Positions 54,118 to 62,644 of a DNA stretch of 64,000 bases are shown here, one piece after another. The notes beneath the pieces are model-generated. The model was not told the origin of the DNA. It made no database searches and was given only the letters and a program-made list of their open reading frames with translations. Position 1 is the first letter of the stretch. Every line of letters begins with the position of its first letter. The translations under genes were made by a program, and so were the position numbers. The stretch comes from an uncultured Vibrio sp. (GTDB lineage: Bacteria > Pseudomonadota > Gammaproteobacteria > Enterobacterales > Vibrionaceae), in contig NZ_OY776222.1 in NCBI RefSeq assembly GCF_963675395.1, positions 992,001 to 1,056,000 of the forward strand. Direction: 5' to 3'.

Positions 54118-55053
54118 TTAACTTAAAATTAACAAGTGAAGCAACGCTCTCACCAAAATTCCTAATAATATTCCTGGTATTGCATATTTAAATAGTCGTA
54201 CAAAACGATAGCTTAAACCTAAGAATATACCTACACCCGGTAAGTCGAATGTATTAACCAGAAATCCGGCGGAGGTATTTATCTGCGTAGCGGACATATT
54301 GCCTTGTTGAATCAAATCGGTCGCAACACCTAAATAAGCAGTCCCTCCACCTAGGTATTTTGCCAGAGTGGGCATAACAAACATGGAAGATATATCGACG
54401 GCGTTCAACAGAGGCAATAATGTTTGCTCTAGAACTGTAACGGCTCCAGCGGCTTTGAGGATGCCGACAATAGTAATTGACAAAGTTAGCATTGGAATAG
54501 CACCTACAGCTAATCGAATTGCGTCAATGCCGGCATCATTAATCACCTTTATTAAACTACTTTGGGGCGAACTGTCATTTGATTCTTGGTCTGAAGAATG
54601 GCTGTCTTTATCTGATAAATTTCGTCCTGAAAGATACCAAGTCAATGAAGATGCACATAATCCACCGATGATAGAAATGACAATTGCCGCCGTCCAGTTG
54701 AGGCCTAAAGGGATCATTGGATAGAGAATATTGCCTTGCGCCATTGCTAATAGCATCGCCAAGGTTGCGGCTAAGTGTCGGTCTGATACACCTCGACTTT
54801 GCATAATAGACAACGTAGCAAGTGGAGCCGCGAAACTGATAAAGTTCATCTGAAGTAAGGCGAAGGTGCTCATTCCGGTTAAGCCAAATGGCTTAAAAAT
54901 TGGAGTCAGCTTCTTAACAATGATATCCATTATCCCCTTTGTTTCCAGTACTTTCATGATACACAGCATGACTATCATGACAGGGAGAAGCGTATAGAGC
55001 GCGATATCAACAGAGAACCGACCTGAAGACAGAATAATTTCAATGAATGACAT
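54118..55053 (-). CDS. Gate-domain (nucleoside-recognition-like) membrane protein
   Basis: This 311-residue protein has about eight hydrophobic segments. Two homologous blocks (IVMLCIMKVLETKGIMDIIVKKLTPIFKPFGL and TIVGILKAAGAVTVLEQTLLPLL) resemble the Gate domains found in nucleoside transporters and spore maturation proteins A/B. A hydrophilic Ser/Asp-rich linker (about residues 148-166) divides the halves. AGGAA precedes the ATG. The neighbourhood suggests transport or export of an amino-acid-related compound rather than a nucleoside, but that is inference. Confidence 0.75.
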   Translation of the reverse strand: MSFIEIILSSGRFSVDIALYTLLPVMIVMLCIMKVLETKGIMDIIVKKLTPIFKPFGLTGMSTFALLQMNFISFAAPLATLSIMQSRGVSDRHLAATLAMLLAMAQGNILYPMIPLGLNWTAAIVISIIGGLCASSLTWYLSGRNLSDKDSHSSDQESNDSSPQSSLIKVINDAGIDAIRLAVGAIPMLTLSITIVGILKAAGAVTVLEQTLLPLLNAVDISSMFVMPTLAKYLGGGTAYLGVATDLIQQGNMSATQINTSAGFLVNTFDLPGVGIFLGLSYRFVRLFKYAIPGILLGILVRALLHLLILS

Positions 55054-55110
55054 GCTGGATTCCTGAAAGATACCTTTAGCGTTAAAAGTAGGGGTTTATT
55101 AAAGATGTGT

Positions 55111-55593
55111 TTATTTGATGGCGAAAATAGCATCTACCTGGAGAATCATGCTAAAAGGCAGTGAATTCGCACCCATAACAGAGCGGGTGTGATAGCCCCT
55201 TTCGCCTAAAACTTCGACCAGTAAATCAGAGCAACCGTTCACAACTTTGGCATGGTCAACGAAGCTATCGCTGGCATTGACCATACCAAATAATTTAACG
55301 ACCGAATCAATACGTGATAAATCACCTAATACATCTTTAGCAACGGCCAGTATTTGTAACCCCACATTGCGCCCAGCTAAATAACCTTCCTGAACGGTAA
55401 GATCGTTACCCAAAGTTCCTGCTATAAATTGCCCATCTTCACTTCTTGGTCCTTGCCCAGATAAATAAAGCATATTTCCAACTAAACGAGCGGGTTGATA
55501 TTGACCTGCCGGTTTAGGAGCTGAGGGTAAAATAATATTAAGTGATTCAAGTGTTTTCTCTGGTGATATTGGCATACCAATCTTCTCAATCAT
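55111..55593 (-). CDS. RidA-family protein, long (YjgF_endoribonc) type
   Basis: This 160-residue protein belongs to the longer RidA branch: PSAPKPAGQYQPARLVGNMLYLSGQGPR, KLFGMVNASDSFVDHAKVVNG and HTRSVMGANSLPFSMILQVDAIFAI. The Arg of HTRS that binds the carboxylate in RidA is present. RidA proteins hydrolyse reactive enamine/imine intermediates made by PLP or flavin enzymes. It lies 17 bases after the PhzF-like gene, and a second RidA of a different type is on the other side. Confidence 0.88.
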   Translation of the reverse strand: MIEKIGMPISPEKTLESLNIILPSAPKPAGQYQPARLVGNMLYLSGQGPRSEDGQFIAGTLGNDLTVQEGYLAGRNVGLQILAVAKDVLGDLSRIDSVVKLFGMVNASDSFVDHAKVVNGCSDLLVEVLGERGYHTRSVMGANSLPFSMILQVDAIFAIK

Positions 55594-55610
55594 TAGTGAA
55601 TGTTATTTGA

Positions 55611-56441
55611 TCAGCTAAGCAATCGTGCGCTGCCTGACACTTTGATCCCAGAGCCAATTTGAGATGAAATCTCAGCGGTTAAGCATGAAGGCATACCCAT
55701 ATCTTCCCCTTGATAAATCACGATAGATCCCCGATGAGGCCAAGTGATATCTCTGAGATATCCAGAAAGTGCTGCTGCCGCCGCTCCAGTTGCAGGGTCT
55801 TCAAATACTCCTCCTACAGGAAACGGATTTCGTGAGTGGAATACTTGATTCTGCTCAGCGTAAATCAGGTTGAATGTCACCAGCTTTTCTCGAAGAGATA
55901 ATTGACGACCATCTTCTTGGTTATACTGCATCGCTTGCAATGTTTGTCTGTCTTTTAAGGCAAGGATCAAGTGATCTCCACCGCCATGAGCTATCGCAGG
56001 TGGAATTCGTAGATCAAGGTTTGCCTCACTGAGTCCAAATAAAGCGAGGGCTTCAGCGAGTAATTCCTTACCAATTGGGCGGCTATGAGTAGGTGGAGAG
56101 ATAAATGAAGCCCCCCAGTCCTGCTCAGAGAAGTAGCCTTCGACACTGATTTGCGCGTGATTGAGTGTTAAGTGAAAGGTTCCAGGCCCAAATTCTCGCG
56201 CAAGAGCGGAGCCGAGCGCAATGGTTGCATGGCCGCAAAAGTCTACTTCAACTTCTGGTGAAAAATACCGAACTCGCCAACCTGTATCGTTAGGAGCTGC
56301 AAATACAGTTTCCGAATAACCAATCTCTGCGGCCAATGTTTGCATGGTTTTGGTGTCAGGCATCAATTCACATAGAACAACGCCGGCGGGATTTCCCCCT
56401 TCTGAACCGTTTGAGAATGCAGCAATGCGCTGAATATTCAT
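55611..56441 (-). CDS. PhzF-family isomerase/epimerase
   Basis: This 276-residue protein has the PhzF fold motifs FSNGSEGGNPAGVVL, the catalytic-Glu segment IGYSETVFAAP, VDFCGHATIALGSAL and VFEDPATGAAAAALSGYL. PhzF acts on trans-2,3-dihydro-3-hydroxyanthranilate; most relatives are isomerases or epimerases of unknown substrates, some on amino acids. I use the ATG at 56441 with GGAGA upstream; an upstream ATG-like start would overlap the RidA gene. Flanking RidA genes suggest its product or substrate passes through an imine. Confidence 0.9.
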   Translation of the reverse strand: MNIQRIAAFSNGSEGGNPAGVVLCELMPDTKTMQTLAAEIGYSETVFAAPNDTGWRVRYFSPEVEVDFCGHATIALGSALAREFGPGTFHLTLNHAQISVEGYFSEQDWGASFISPPTHSRPIGKELLAEALALFGLSEANLDLRIPPAIAHGGGDHLILALKDRQTLQAMQYNQEDGRQLSLREKLVTFNLIYAEQNQVFHSRNPFPVGGVFEDPATGAAAAALSGYLRDITWPHRGSIVIYQGEDMGMPSCLTAEISSQIGSGIKVSGSARLLS

Positions 56442-56487
56442 AATATTTTTCTCCGAAATTAGGGAATTACAAAGATATGCCAATATA

Positions 56488-56835
56488 TCAACGGGTAAGT
56501 GGTTCAAAGGAAGCCACTAAGTCTATTTCAACCAAAGCATCTTCAAGAGCCAGTTGAGAGATAACGGTAGAACGAGTTGGCAAATGGTCGCCAAATGCGC
56601 GGGCAAATGCGGCATCAAATTTCTGAAAATTATTTCGCTCGGTAATCCATACACCGGCTTTTACGACGTTTTCTGGCCCCAAATTATATTCAGCTAGGAC
56701 CTTAAACTGATGAGCAAGAATTAAAGCTGTCTGCTCTTCAACATCACCTTGGATTTTGCCGTTGCTATCGAACGCAAGCTGGCCGGATAAGAACAGTAAT
56801 GAGCCTGATTTTATTGCTGGGGAAAGGTGTGGCAT
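56488..56835 (-). CDS. RidA-family protein, short type
   Basis: This 115-residue protein has the classic RidA size and motifs: SGSLLFLSGQLAFDSNGKIQGDVEEQT, ENVVKAGVWITERNNFQKFDAAF and LPTRSTVISQLALEDALVEIDLVA, with the substrate-binding Arg in PTRST. It should act as an enamine/imine deaminase. AGGAG precedes the ATG. A symmetric TCATGCA element lies upstream. It is probably the first gene of the transcript running through to the AGCS symporter. Confidence 0.9.
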   Translation of the reverse strand: MPHLSPAIKSGSLLFLSGQLAFDSNGKIQGDVEEQTALILAHQFKVLAEYNLGPENVVKAGVWITERNNFQKFDAAFARAFGDHLPTRSTVISQLALEDALVEIDLVASFEPLTR

Positions 56836-56918
56836 ATTGAGATCTCCTTTGATTATCTTCTGGGGATGATTGTGTCAACATGCACTGTGGGAGGCAATAT
56901 CTTAAATTTGCACAATAC

Positions 56919-56937
56919 TCATGCATTATTTGCATGA
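56919..56937. promoter_or_regulatory. Candidate LysR operator in front of the RidA-PhzF operon
   Basis: TCATGCA and TGCATGA form a perfect 7-bp inverted repeat around TTATT, in the only intergenic gap between the LysR gene and the operon. Its size fits LysR-type sites. Confidence 0.5.
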
Positions 56938-56960
56938 ATCATACTTTAAAGTAGCACTAA

Positions 56961-57872
56961 CTATTTCCATGGTGCTGGCTGAAATAGCTGTGAAATCCAT
57001 TCACCAAATGCGTCTGTGCGAGCTGATACATAGTGACGCGACGCTCGAACCAGATAAATTCCTCCATCACTATCAAAATGCCATTGCGGCATTAGTTGCA
57101 CTAAGGTCCCTGTATGTATGTCTTGAGCAACAAGCCACTCTCCGGCGCCAAGTATTCCAATGCCAGCCCGTGCCGCTTCTAGCATGGCGATACTATCGTT
57201 AGTGACTAAGGTTCCGTTGGTACGAACCATAGCTAGTTGCTGTCTATCGGAAAGGCGCCATATTGGGTAGGAGTGAAGACTTGGGTTACCGATACAGTTG
57301 TGCTCAAGTAGTTGGTCTGGCTCTAGAGGCGTTCCATGCTGTTGCAAATAATTAGGTGACGCAACGAGAATTCGTTTATGACTGGTCAGCTTACGTGCAA
57401 CGAGACGACTGTCGGTTAGATGCCCAATTCGAATAGCAGCATCAAATCCACCTTCAATAAGATCGACATAATCATCGCTATAGTTAATATCCAGTTCTAG
57501 CTTTGGATATTTCGCCATAAATTCAGGAATTCTCGGTGCTAACCACAAACGGCCCATCGTGGCTGGAAATGCTAGTTTTAGTCTCCCACTCAGATTACTC
57601 GCTTTTTCAGTCGCTTCTTCTTGCGCTTCCTCTATAAGGTCAGTCGCTACCCTATATTTATCAGCGAGACGTTTGCCTGTATCCGTTAGTTGAACTTGAC
57701 GTGTCGTGCGTTCAACCAGACGAACACCAAGGCGGGCCTCCAATGAAGCGATACGTTTAGAAATAATGGTAGGATGTCGTCCAATTGCTTTTCCGGCTGC
57801 GGCAAAAGTTCCGTTAGCAGCAACGGCTAGCAGTGCCGCAATTTCATCAATATGTTGGCTGTTTATTTTCAT
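56961..57872 (-). CDS. LysR-family regulator of the RidA-PhzF cluster
   Basis: This 303-residue LysR protein has the DNA-binding segment AVAANGTFAAAGKAIGRHPTIISKRIASLEARLG, linker LVERTTRQVQLTDTG and effector domain (LKLAFPATMGRLWLAPRIPEFMAKYP). Unusually it is codirectional with its likely targets, 125 bases upstream of the first RidA gene, rather than divergent. A four-copy heptanucleotide repeat lies 65-92 bases before its start. Confidence 0.9.
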   Translation of the reverse strand: MKINSQHIDEIAALLAVAANGTFAAAGKAIGRHPTIISKRIASLEARLGVRLVERTTRQVQLTDTGKRLADKYRVATDLIEEAQEEATEKASNLSGRLKLAFPATMGRLWLAPRIPEFMAKYPKLELDINYSDDYVDLIEGGFDAAIRIGHLTDSRLVARKLTSHKRILVASPNYLQQHGTPLEPDQLLEHNCIGNPSLHSYPIWRLSDRQQLAMVRTNGTLVTNDSIAMLEAARAGIGILGAGEWLVAQDIHTGTLVQLMPQWHFDSDGGIYLVRASRHYVSARTDAFGEWISQLFQPAPWK

Positions 57873-57936
57873 CAGAAATAGGGGTTCCTACGGTCAAGTA
57901 AACACAAGCAACGTTATACAGTATCAGCTAATGTTC

Positions 57937-57964
57937 TAACAATTAACAATTAACAATTAACAAT
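57937..57964. repeat. Heptanucleotide repeat, TAACAAT x4
   Basis: There are four perfect copies of TAACAAT in tandem, followed by a partial one. They sit 65-92 bases upstream of the LysR start codon, where copy-number change could alter promoter spacing. Confidence 0.95.
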
Positions 57965-57990
57965 TTAACTCCCCGTTTTTTGACCAGTAG

Positions 57991-58143
57991 CCCCTAGTGC
58001 TTTGCAATTGCATCGCACGACTCAGGATCTGGGCTGTAAAACTTGGGTTGAATGCGGACTACTATGGTACTTATTCCATACGTCACACCAAAGCTCTTAT
58101 CACCCACCACCACAGCGAGTCAGTATGCCTATTGGCTGGCTAA
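57991..58143 (+). pseudogene. Remnant of a tyrosine recombinase (phage/island integrase) C-terminal domain
   Basis: One forward frame reads ARLRIWAVKLGLN then ADYYGTYSIRHTKALI before losing similarity. This resembles the box II region of Vibrio tyrosine integrases (typical YGTHS-x-RRTKA-x-x-I), with the His and one Arg changed. The frame is closed by stops at both ends, and the catalytic Tyr region is absent. It is a short fossil, not a functional gene. Confidence 0.6.
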
Positions 58144-58413
58144 CGCAATCTTTAACTGTCGAACCGTTGGGTAAAATTAATGCTCAATCTAAATGTGCTA
58201 CAGGGTTCAATAAGCCAGAGCATTGGTAGGTTTATATGATTGTGCAACGACATAAATATTGGGAATTGGATTACAGTTTCATGAATATCTGAGCGTTACA
58301 ACTTTAAAAAACTAGACTTCGGTCATTATTTAATTCACGCTTTGAAATTATATTTACGGTACTTTTCGCTTGTTCCATTTGGAACTGAACATGACACTAT
58401 AAAAAGGTTTCCA

Positions 58414-60300
58414 ATGTTTAAGAAACTGTCACTTAAAAACAAACTCGCGATTTCAGCGAGTACTGCCATTATAGTCGGGGGACTGCTGGTAGAAGCAGTT
58501 TCATTTAACGCTTCGCTAAGTCGCATGGATGCAGAGGTTGAACAGCGCCTTGAGAGTACAACAGCATCTTACAATCAATACGTGGCTGACTGGTTACTAT
58601 CAAAAGAGCGTGCGTTGACTTCGCTGTCTCAAGAGGTAGATAAAGCCGCAATCGTTACGCACCTAAAACAAATTAGTCACTCGGCTGCTTTCGACAACGT
58701 ATTCTTGGCTTATCCAGACGGTAGTCAAGAAAATGCGAATGGCGTTATACTACCGCCAGGGAATGATGATCCGCGTAAGTGGGGTTGGTACATCAATGCT
58801 GTCGCAGACCCAAACAAAGTCTTTATGGATAACCCAACAGTTGCCGCTGCTACTGGCGCAAACGTTGTTTCACTGGGTAAGGCGCTCAATCTACATGGTC
58901 AGCAAGTGGTACTGGGTGCGGATGTTGAGATCACCGATATTCTTAACAGCATGGACAAAGTGATCCTTCCAGGTGACGGCTACATGTTCATTGCCAATGA
59001 GAAGGGCAATATTTTTACCCATAAAGAGACTAAGCTTCTCAACCAACCCGTTAGTCAGCTAGGGTTGGAATTCAAGACCATCCAAAGCGCTTCACGCAGT
59101 GGCAATGATGAGTCTATTTCAATCGCAGGTGAAGAGTATGTTCTGTACGCTCAAAAAATTGATGGAACAGCACTAACAACAGTAACCATTATCAACTACG
59201 GTTCTTTGGTTGCGCCTTTATTTGATGCGGTATGGGGTCAAGTGTTAGCAACAGCAATCGTGGTTGTCATTTGTACTCTGCTGTTCAACCTGCTATGTAG
59301 CATCCTGTTTAGACCGTTAAACAACGTTTCTCAAGCGCTGGAGCAGATCGCCAATGGTAGTGGTGATCTTACTCAGCGTATTGAACTGGAGAGTGGCGAT
59401 GAAGTAGGCCGCCTGGCAAACAACTTCAATACCTTTGTGGGTAGTCTGCAAAAATTGATTGGTCATATTCGTGAGCAAGCACACCTCATCAATGAGCAGT
59501 CAGACAACAACACGCAGCGGTCGAACAACGCCGTTTCTGAGATCCATCAGCAGCAGCAAGAGATCACAATGGTCGCAACAGCGGTAACAGAGTTAGCGAG
59601 TGCTACCCGTGAAATCGCCTCTCATGCTGAACAAACCGCCAACGCGGCTCAGGATTCAACCGCGAGTACGAACAACGGTCAGTCTTTGGTTCAACGCACT
59701 AAGGGTTCTATCAACAGTCTTGCGACGGAGCTTGCCGAAGCAAGCTCCGTTATCAGTGAGTTGGATCGCCACGCGCAAGAGATTTCTACCGTCCTTTCGA
59801 CCATTCAAGGTATTGCAGAGCAAACAAACCTACTAGCCCTTAACGCGGCAATCGAAGCAGCACGCGCTGGTGAGCAAGGTCGCGGTTTTGCCGTGGTAGC
59901 GGATGAAGTTCGAGTACTGTCACAGCGTACTCATGCGTCCACAGAAGAGATCAAAGCGACGATTGATATTCTTCAGCATACTACAACACGAGCGGTGAGT
60001 TTAATGGATAGTAGCTCTAACTTGGCAAACACGTCGGTATCAGACGCAGACCAAGCAACGAATGCGTTGAGTGAAATTCATGAAGCGGTTTCGTTGATCA
60101 GTGATATGGCAACACAGATTGCGACAGCAGCGGAAGAGCAGACACACGTAACAGGTGAGATCACGCAAAACATCACCTCTATTAAAGATGTGGCCGATGA
60201 GCTTGTCATCAGTACTCAAGAAAGCTCGCAAGAGTCAACCAAGCTGAAACTACAAGCGCAAGAACTAACGGACAAGGTGGCAACGTTTAAACTTTCGTAG
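58414..60300 (+). CDS. Methyl-accepting chemotaxis protein, dCache type
   Basis: This 628-residue chemoreceptor has an N-terminal transmembrane helix (about residues 12-32) and a large periplasmic dCache domain ([18 protein letters not shown] is a typical ligand-pocket segment). A second helix follows near residue 275 ([18 protein letters not shown]), then HAMP ([20 protein letters not shown]) and the signalling hairpin tip [20 protein letters not shown] with [12 protein letters not shown]. It lacks a C-terminal CheR-docking pentapeptide. The ATG at 58414 is preferred over a TTG at 58342. The ligand is unknown; dCache receptors often bind amino acids. Confidence 0.93.
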   Translation: MFKKLSLKNKLAISASTAIIVGGLLVEAVSFNASLSRMDAEVEQRLESTTASYNQYVADWLLSKERALTSLSQEVDKAAIVTHLKQISHSAAFDNVFLAYPDGSQENANGVILPPGNDDPRKWGWYINAVADPNKVFMDNPTVAAATGANVVSLGKALNLHGQQVVLGADVEITDILNSMDKVILPGDGYMFIANEKGNIFTHKETKLLNQPVSQLGLEFKTIQSASRSGNDESISIAGEEYVLYAQKIDGTALTTVTIINYGSLVAPLFDAVWGQVLATAIVVVICTLLFNLLCSILFRPLNNVSQALEQIANGSGDLTQRIELESGDEVGRLANNFNTFVGSLQKLIGHIREQAHLINEQSDNNTQRSNNAVSEIHQQQQEITMVATAVTELASATREIASHAEQTANAAQDSTASTNNGQSLVQRTKGSINSLATELAEASSVISELDRHAQEISTVLSTIQGIAEQTNLLALNAAIEAARAGEQGRGFAVVADEVRVLSQRTHASTEEIKATIDILQHTTTRAVSLMDSSSNLANTSVSDADQATNALSEIHEAVSLISDMATQIATAAEEQTHVTGEITQNITSIKDVADELVISTQESSQESTKLKLQAQELTDKVATFKLS

Positions 60301-60319
60301 TGATAGTCAGTGTGAAAAA

Positions 60320-60349
60320 CGGCGAGGCTTAGAACCTCGCCGATTTTTT
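60320..60349 (+). terminator. Terminator after the chemoreceptor gene
   Basis: An 8-bp stem CGGCGAGG/CCTCGCCG with a 7-base loop is followed by ATTTTTT. Confidence 0.92.
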
Positions 60350-60473
60350 AACGGAGGTATTGCTTATGATGCGCATGAACAAGCCCGTAACAGAACAATC
60401 ACGCCTAACTTGGGTTTGATAGTTGAAAAGGTTGTGCCCGTGTCTGATATTGGCATAAGGGAGGCGAAGTGTT

Positions 60474-60917
60474 CTAGGACAAGTTGCCGTTTTCATTCGG
60501 AAGTACCTTCGCTAACGCCATGTAGAGTTCTTGGATAGATACATCCATTTGCGGAGAATTAATAGAGTTCGCAAAAGCGATGCCATCGTAACCAATTTTG
60601 ATTTCTACAATTTCGCTGACACCATTTTGCTTGCAAAGGTCAATTTCGGATGCCTTGATTTTGCGTGACGCATTGGTGATATCCGGCGAGTTTTCACCAA
60701 CTCCAGCACAAAACAATTTTAAACCACCACCAGACCCAGTAGATTCGATTTTAGGCACAGAGAAGCTGGTTGATTTACCAAATCGTTCCGCGACAACGGT
60801 AGCAAAAGGATAGACAGTAGATGAGCCGACGATGCTTATCTGATCTCTGGCAAAGGTATACGGCGAAGCCAATATGACACTGGTTGCCAAGATTGATCCA
60901 AGTACAACCTTACGCAT
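60474..60917 (-). pseudogene. Truncated PstS-like phosphate-binding protein
   Basis: The frame starts with a strong AAGGAGACT site and a signal peptide (MRKVVLGSILATSVILASPYTFA). It continues with the family segments ISIVGSSTVYPFATVVAERFG and ESTGSGGGLKLFCAGVG, then DITNASRKIK. It stops after 147 codons at about VSIQELYMALAKVLPNENG. Related proteins are around 320-340 residues, so the C-terminal half, needed to close the ligand cleft, is missing. The 120 bases beyond the stop show no continuation. It is most likely a broken gene, although it may still be translated. Confidence 0.75.
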
Positions 60918-61054
60918 GATAGTCTCCTTACTTTGCGTACTGCTTTTAAAGTAGTCGCGGTAGGAGCTATCAGCCACAAGCTGTCTAGGATGGTAACCAA
61001 ATATTCATAAAGAACAATAGGCGACGGAGACCGCCGCCTTATTGAGAAATCGTG

Positions 61055-61597
61055 CTACAGTGCTTTGACAGTCGGGAAGTCAATCTCTGTACCCAAAACT
61101 TCATTGATGTAATTCGTCAGGGTATTCAGCGCAACGTGACCAACAATCTCAAGGATTTCGGCATCTGAATATCCGGCGTCACGGATAGTGTGAACGTCAG
61201 TGTCTGAAACTTGACCACGGTTTTTAGTTATTTTTACTGCGAAATCTACTGCAGCTGCAGCTTTGGGATCGCTTGATGAACCGCGTCGATTAGCTTCAAC
61301 TTCTTCAGCACTCAATTTGGCTAAATTGGTACCAAGATAGTTGTGTGCTGCCAGACAATATCCACAACCATTGATTTCAGCAACGGCCAAGGCAATGCGC
61401 TCGCGAGTTGGAGCGTCTACAGAACCGTTTCCAAGTGCACCGTTAAGGCTCAGATAGCCTTCAAGGGTTTGTGGACTGTTGCTAATTAGTCGAAACATGT
61501 TGGGTACTGCTCCCAACATATTGTTAACCGCTTGAAGATAAGCTTTTGACGCTTCCGGCGCTGCGTCGATTGATGCCGGAGTAGGAATTCGAGACAT
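61055..61597 (-). CDS. Carboxymuconolactone decarboxylase (AhpD-like) family protein
   Basis: This 180-residue, all-helical protein has the redox motif INGCGYCLAAHNYLG, with Cys-x-x-Cys and the proton-relay His, as in AhpD-type alkylhydroperoxidases. It probably reduces peroxides or another electrophile. It is divergent from a LysR gene with a symmetric element between them, the classic pattern of a regulator and its target. Confidence 0.9.
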   Translation of the reverse strand: MSRIPTPASIDAAPEASKAYLQAVNNMLGAVPNMFRLISNSPQTLEGYLSLNGALGNGSVDAPTRERIALAVAEINGCGYCLAAHNYLGTNLAKLSAEEVEANRRGSSSDPKAAAAVDFAVKITKNRGQVSDTDVHTIRDAGYSDAEILEIVGHVALNTLTNYINEVLGTEIDFPTVKAL

Positions 61598-61676
61598 GTT
61601 ATTCTCCTAAGTTATGTTGAGGCTTTTATGTTGTTTCGTTATTCAATATACAATTAACCAAGACTGGAATAATTGG

Positions 61677-61692
61677 ACAATTTGATAATTGT
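61677..61692. promoter_or_regulatory. Candidate LysR operator between the AhpD-like and LysR genes
   Basis: ACAATT and AATTGT form a perfect inverted repeat around TGAT, 80 bases from the AhpD-like start and 50 bases from the LysR start. Confidence 0.5.
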
Positions 61693-61741
61693 TTATTACA
61701 AATAATGAAATAATGAGGTTTTGATTTCTCGGTAATGTGTA

Positions 61742-62644
61742 ATGGATAAACTGGAGACAATGCGAGTTTTTGTCGAAGCAGCGGAATGCCAAAGCTTCGT
61801 TGCGGCTAGCCGGAATCTGGATCTGTCGCCACCAACTGTTACGCGCTCGATCGCCCAGCTCGAACACACTTTAGGTGTTCGCCTGTTCTATCGAACTACC
61901 CGGCACGTTCGACTCACTGATTCTGGTATGCGCTTTTTCGTCGATGCCAAACGTATCCTGGAAGATCTGGAACAAGCTGAAGCTGCCGCATCAGGAAGTT
62001 ATGTTACTCCCAAAGGTGTATTGTCTGTCACAGCGCCTGTTTTGTTTGGCCAAAAATACATAGCTCCAATTCTGACTGAATATCTCCAGCACAACCCTGA
62101 AGTAGAGGTACGGGCTACGTTCTATGATCGTGTTGGAAATCTACTAGACGAAGACTTGGATGTAGCAATCCGAATTGGGCATCTCAAAGACTCGAGCATG
62201 TTTGCCGTTCAGGTCGGGAGTATCCAGCGGATTGTCTGTGGGTCGCCTGAATACTTGGACAAACATGGTACGCCGGAAAGCCCCGCAGACCTTCTAAACC
62301 ACGAAATAATACTTGCATCCACAGTTGAGCCTTCAACAACTTGGCAGTTTGAATCATCCAAAGAGAAACTATCTGTGAAGGTTTTCCCTCGTCTGCATTG
62401 CAACCAAAACGGAGTAGCTATTGAGGCAGCTAAGCAGGGGTTCGGCATTACACGTTTAATGTCTTACCAAGTTGGTGAGGAACTTCAAGCTGGAACTTTG
62501 AAGCGAGTCTTACGCGAGTATGAATCAGAGCCACTTCCAGTAAGTATTCTTCATCTAGAAGGGCGACAGGCCAACGCCAAGGTCCGAGCATTTATTAATT
62601 TGGCGGTCGAGCGTTTGAGGGGAAACCCTTTGATTAATCAGTAA
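61742..62644 (+). CDS. LysR-family regulator divergent from the AhpD-like gene
   Basis: This 300-residue LysR protein has the winged helix MRVFVEAAECQSFVAASRNLDLSPPTVTRSIAQLE, linker LFYRTTRHVRLTDSG and effector domain (VLSVTAPVLFGQKYIAPILTEYL). It belongs to the CrgA/YafC-like group that commonly senses quinones or other electrophiles, which would fit control of the divergent peroxidase-like gene. Confidence 0.92.
   Translation: MDKLETMRVFVEAAECQSFVAASRNLDLSPPTVTRSIAQLEHTLGVRLFYRTTRHVRLTDSGMRFFVDAKRILEDLEQAEAAASGSYVTPKGVLSVTAPVLFGQKYIAPILTEYLQHNPEVEVRATFYDRVGNLLDEDLDVAIRIGHLKDSSMFAVQVGSIQRIVCGSPEYLDKHGTPESPADLLNHEIILASTVEPSTTWQFESSKEKLSVKVFPRLHCNQNGVAIEAAKQGFGITRLMSYQVGEELQAGTLKRVLREYESEPLPVSILHLEGRQANAKVRAFINLAVERLRGNPLINQ

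Larger units (their letters stand above)
57873..58413. other. Intergenic stretch with simple repeat and integrase remnant
   Basis: These 541 bases hold the LysR promoter, a TAACAAT repeat (57937-57964), a decayed recombinase fragment (57991-58143) and the promoter of the chemoreceptor gene. No intact gene is seen. Confidence 0.6.
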
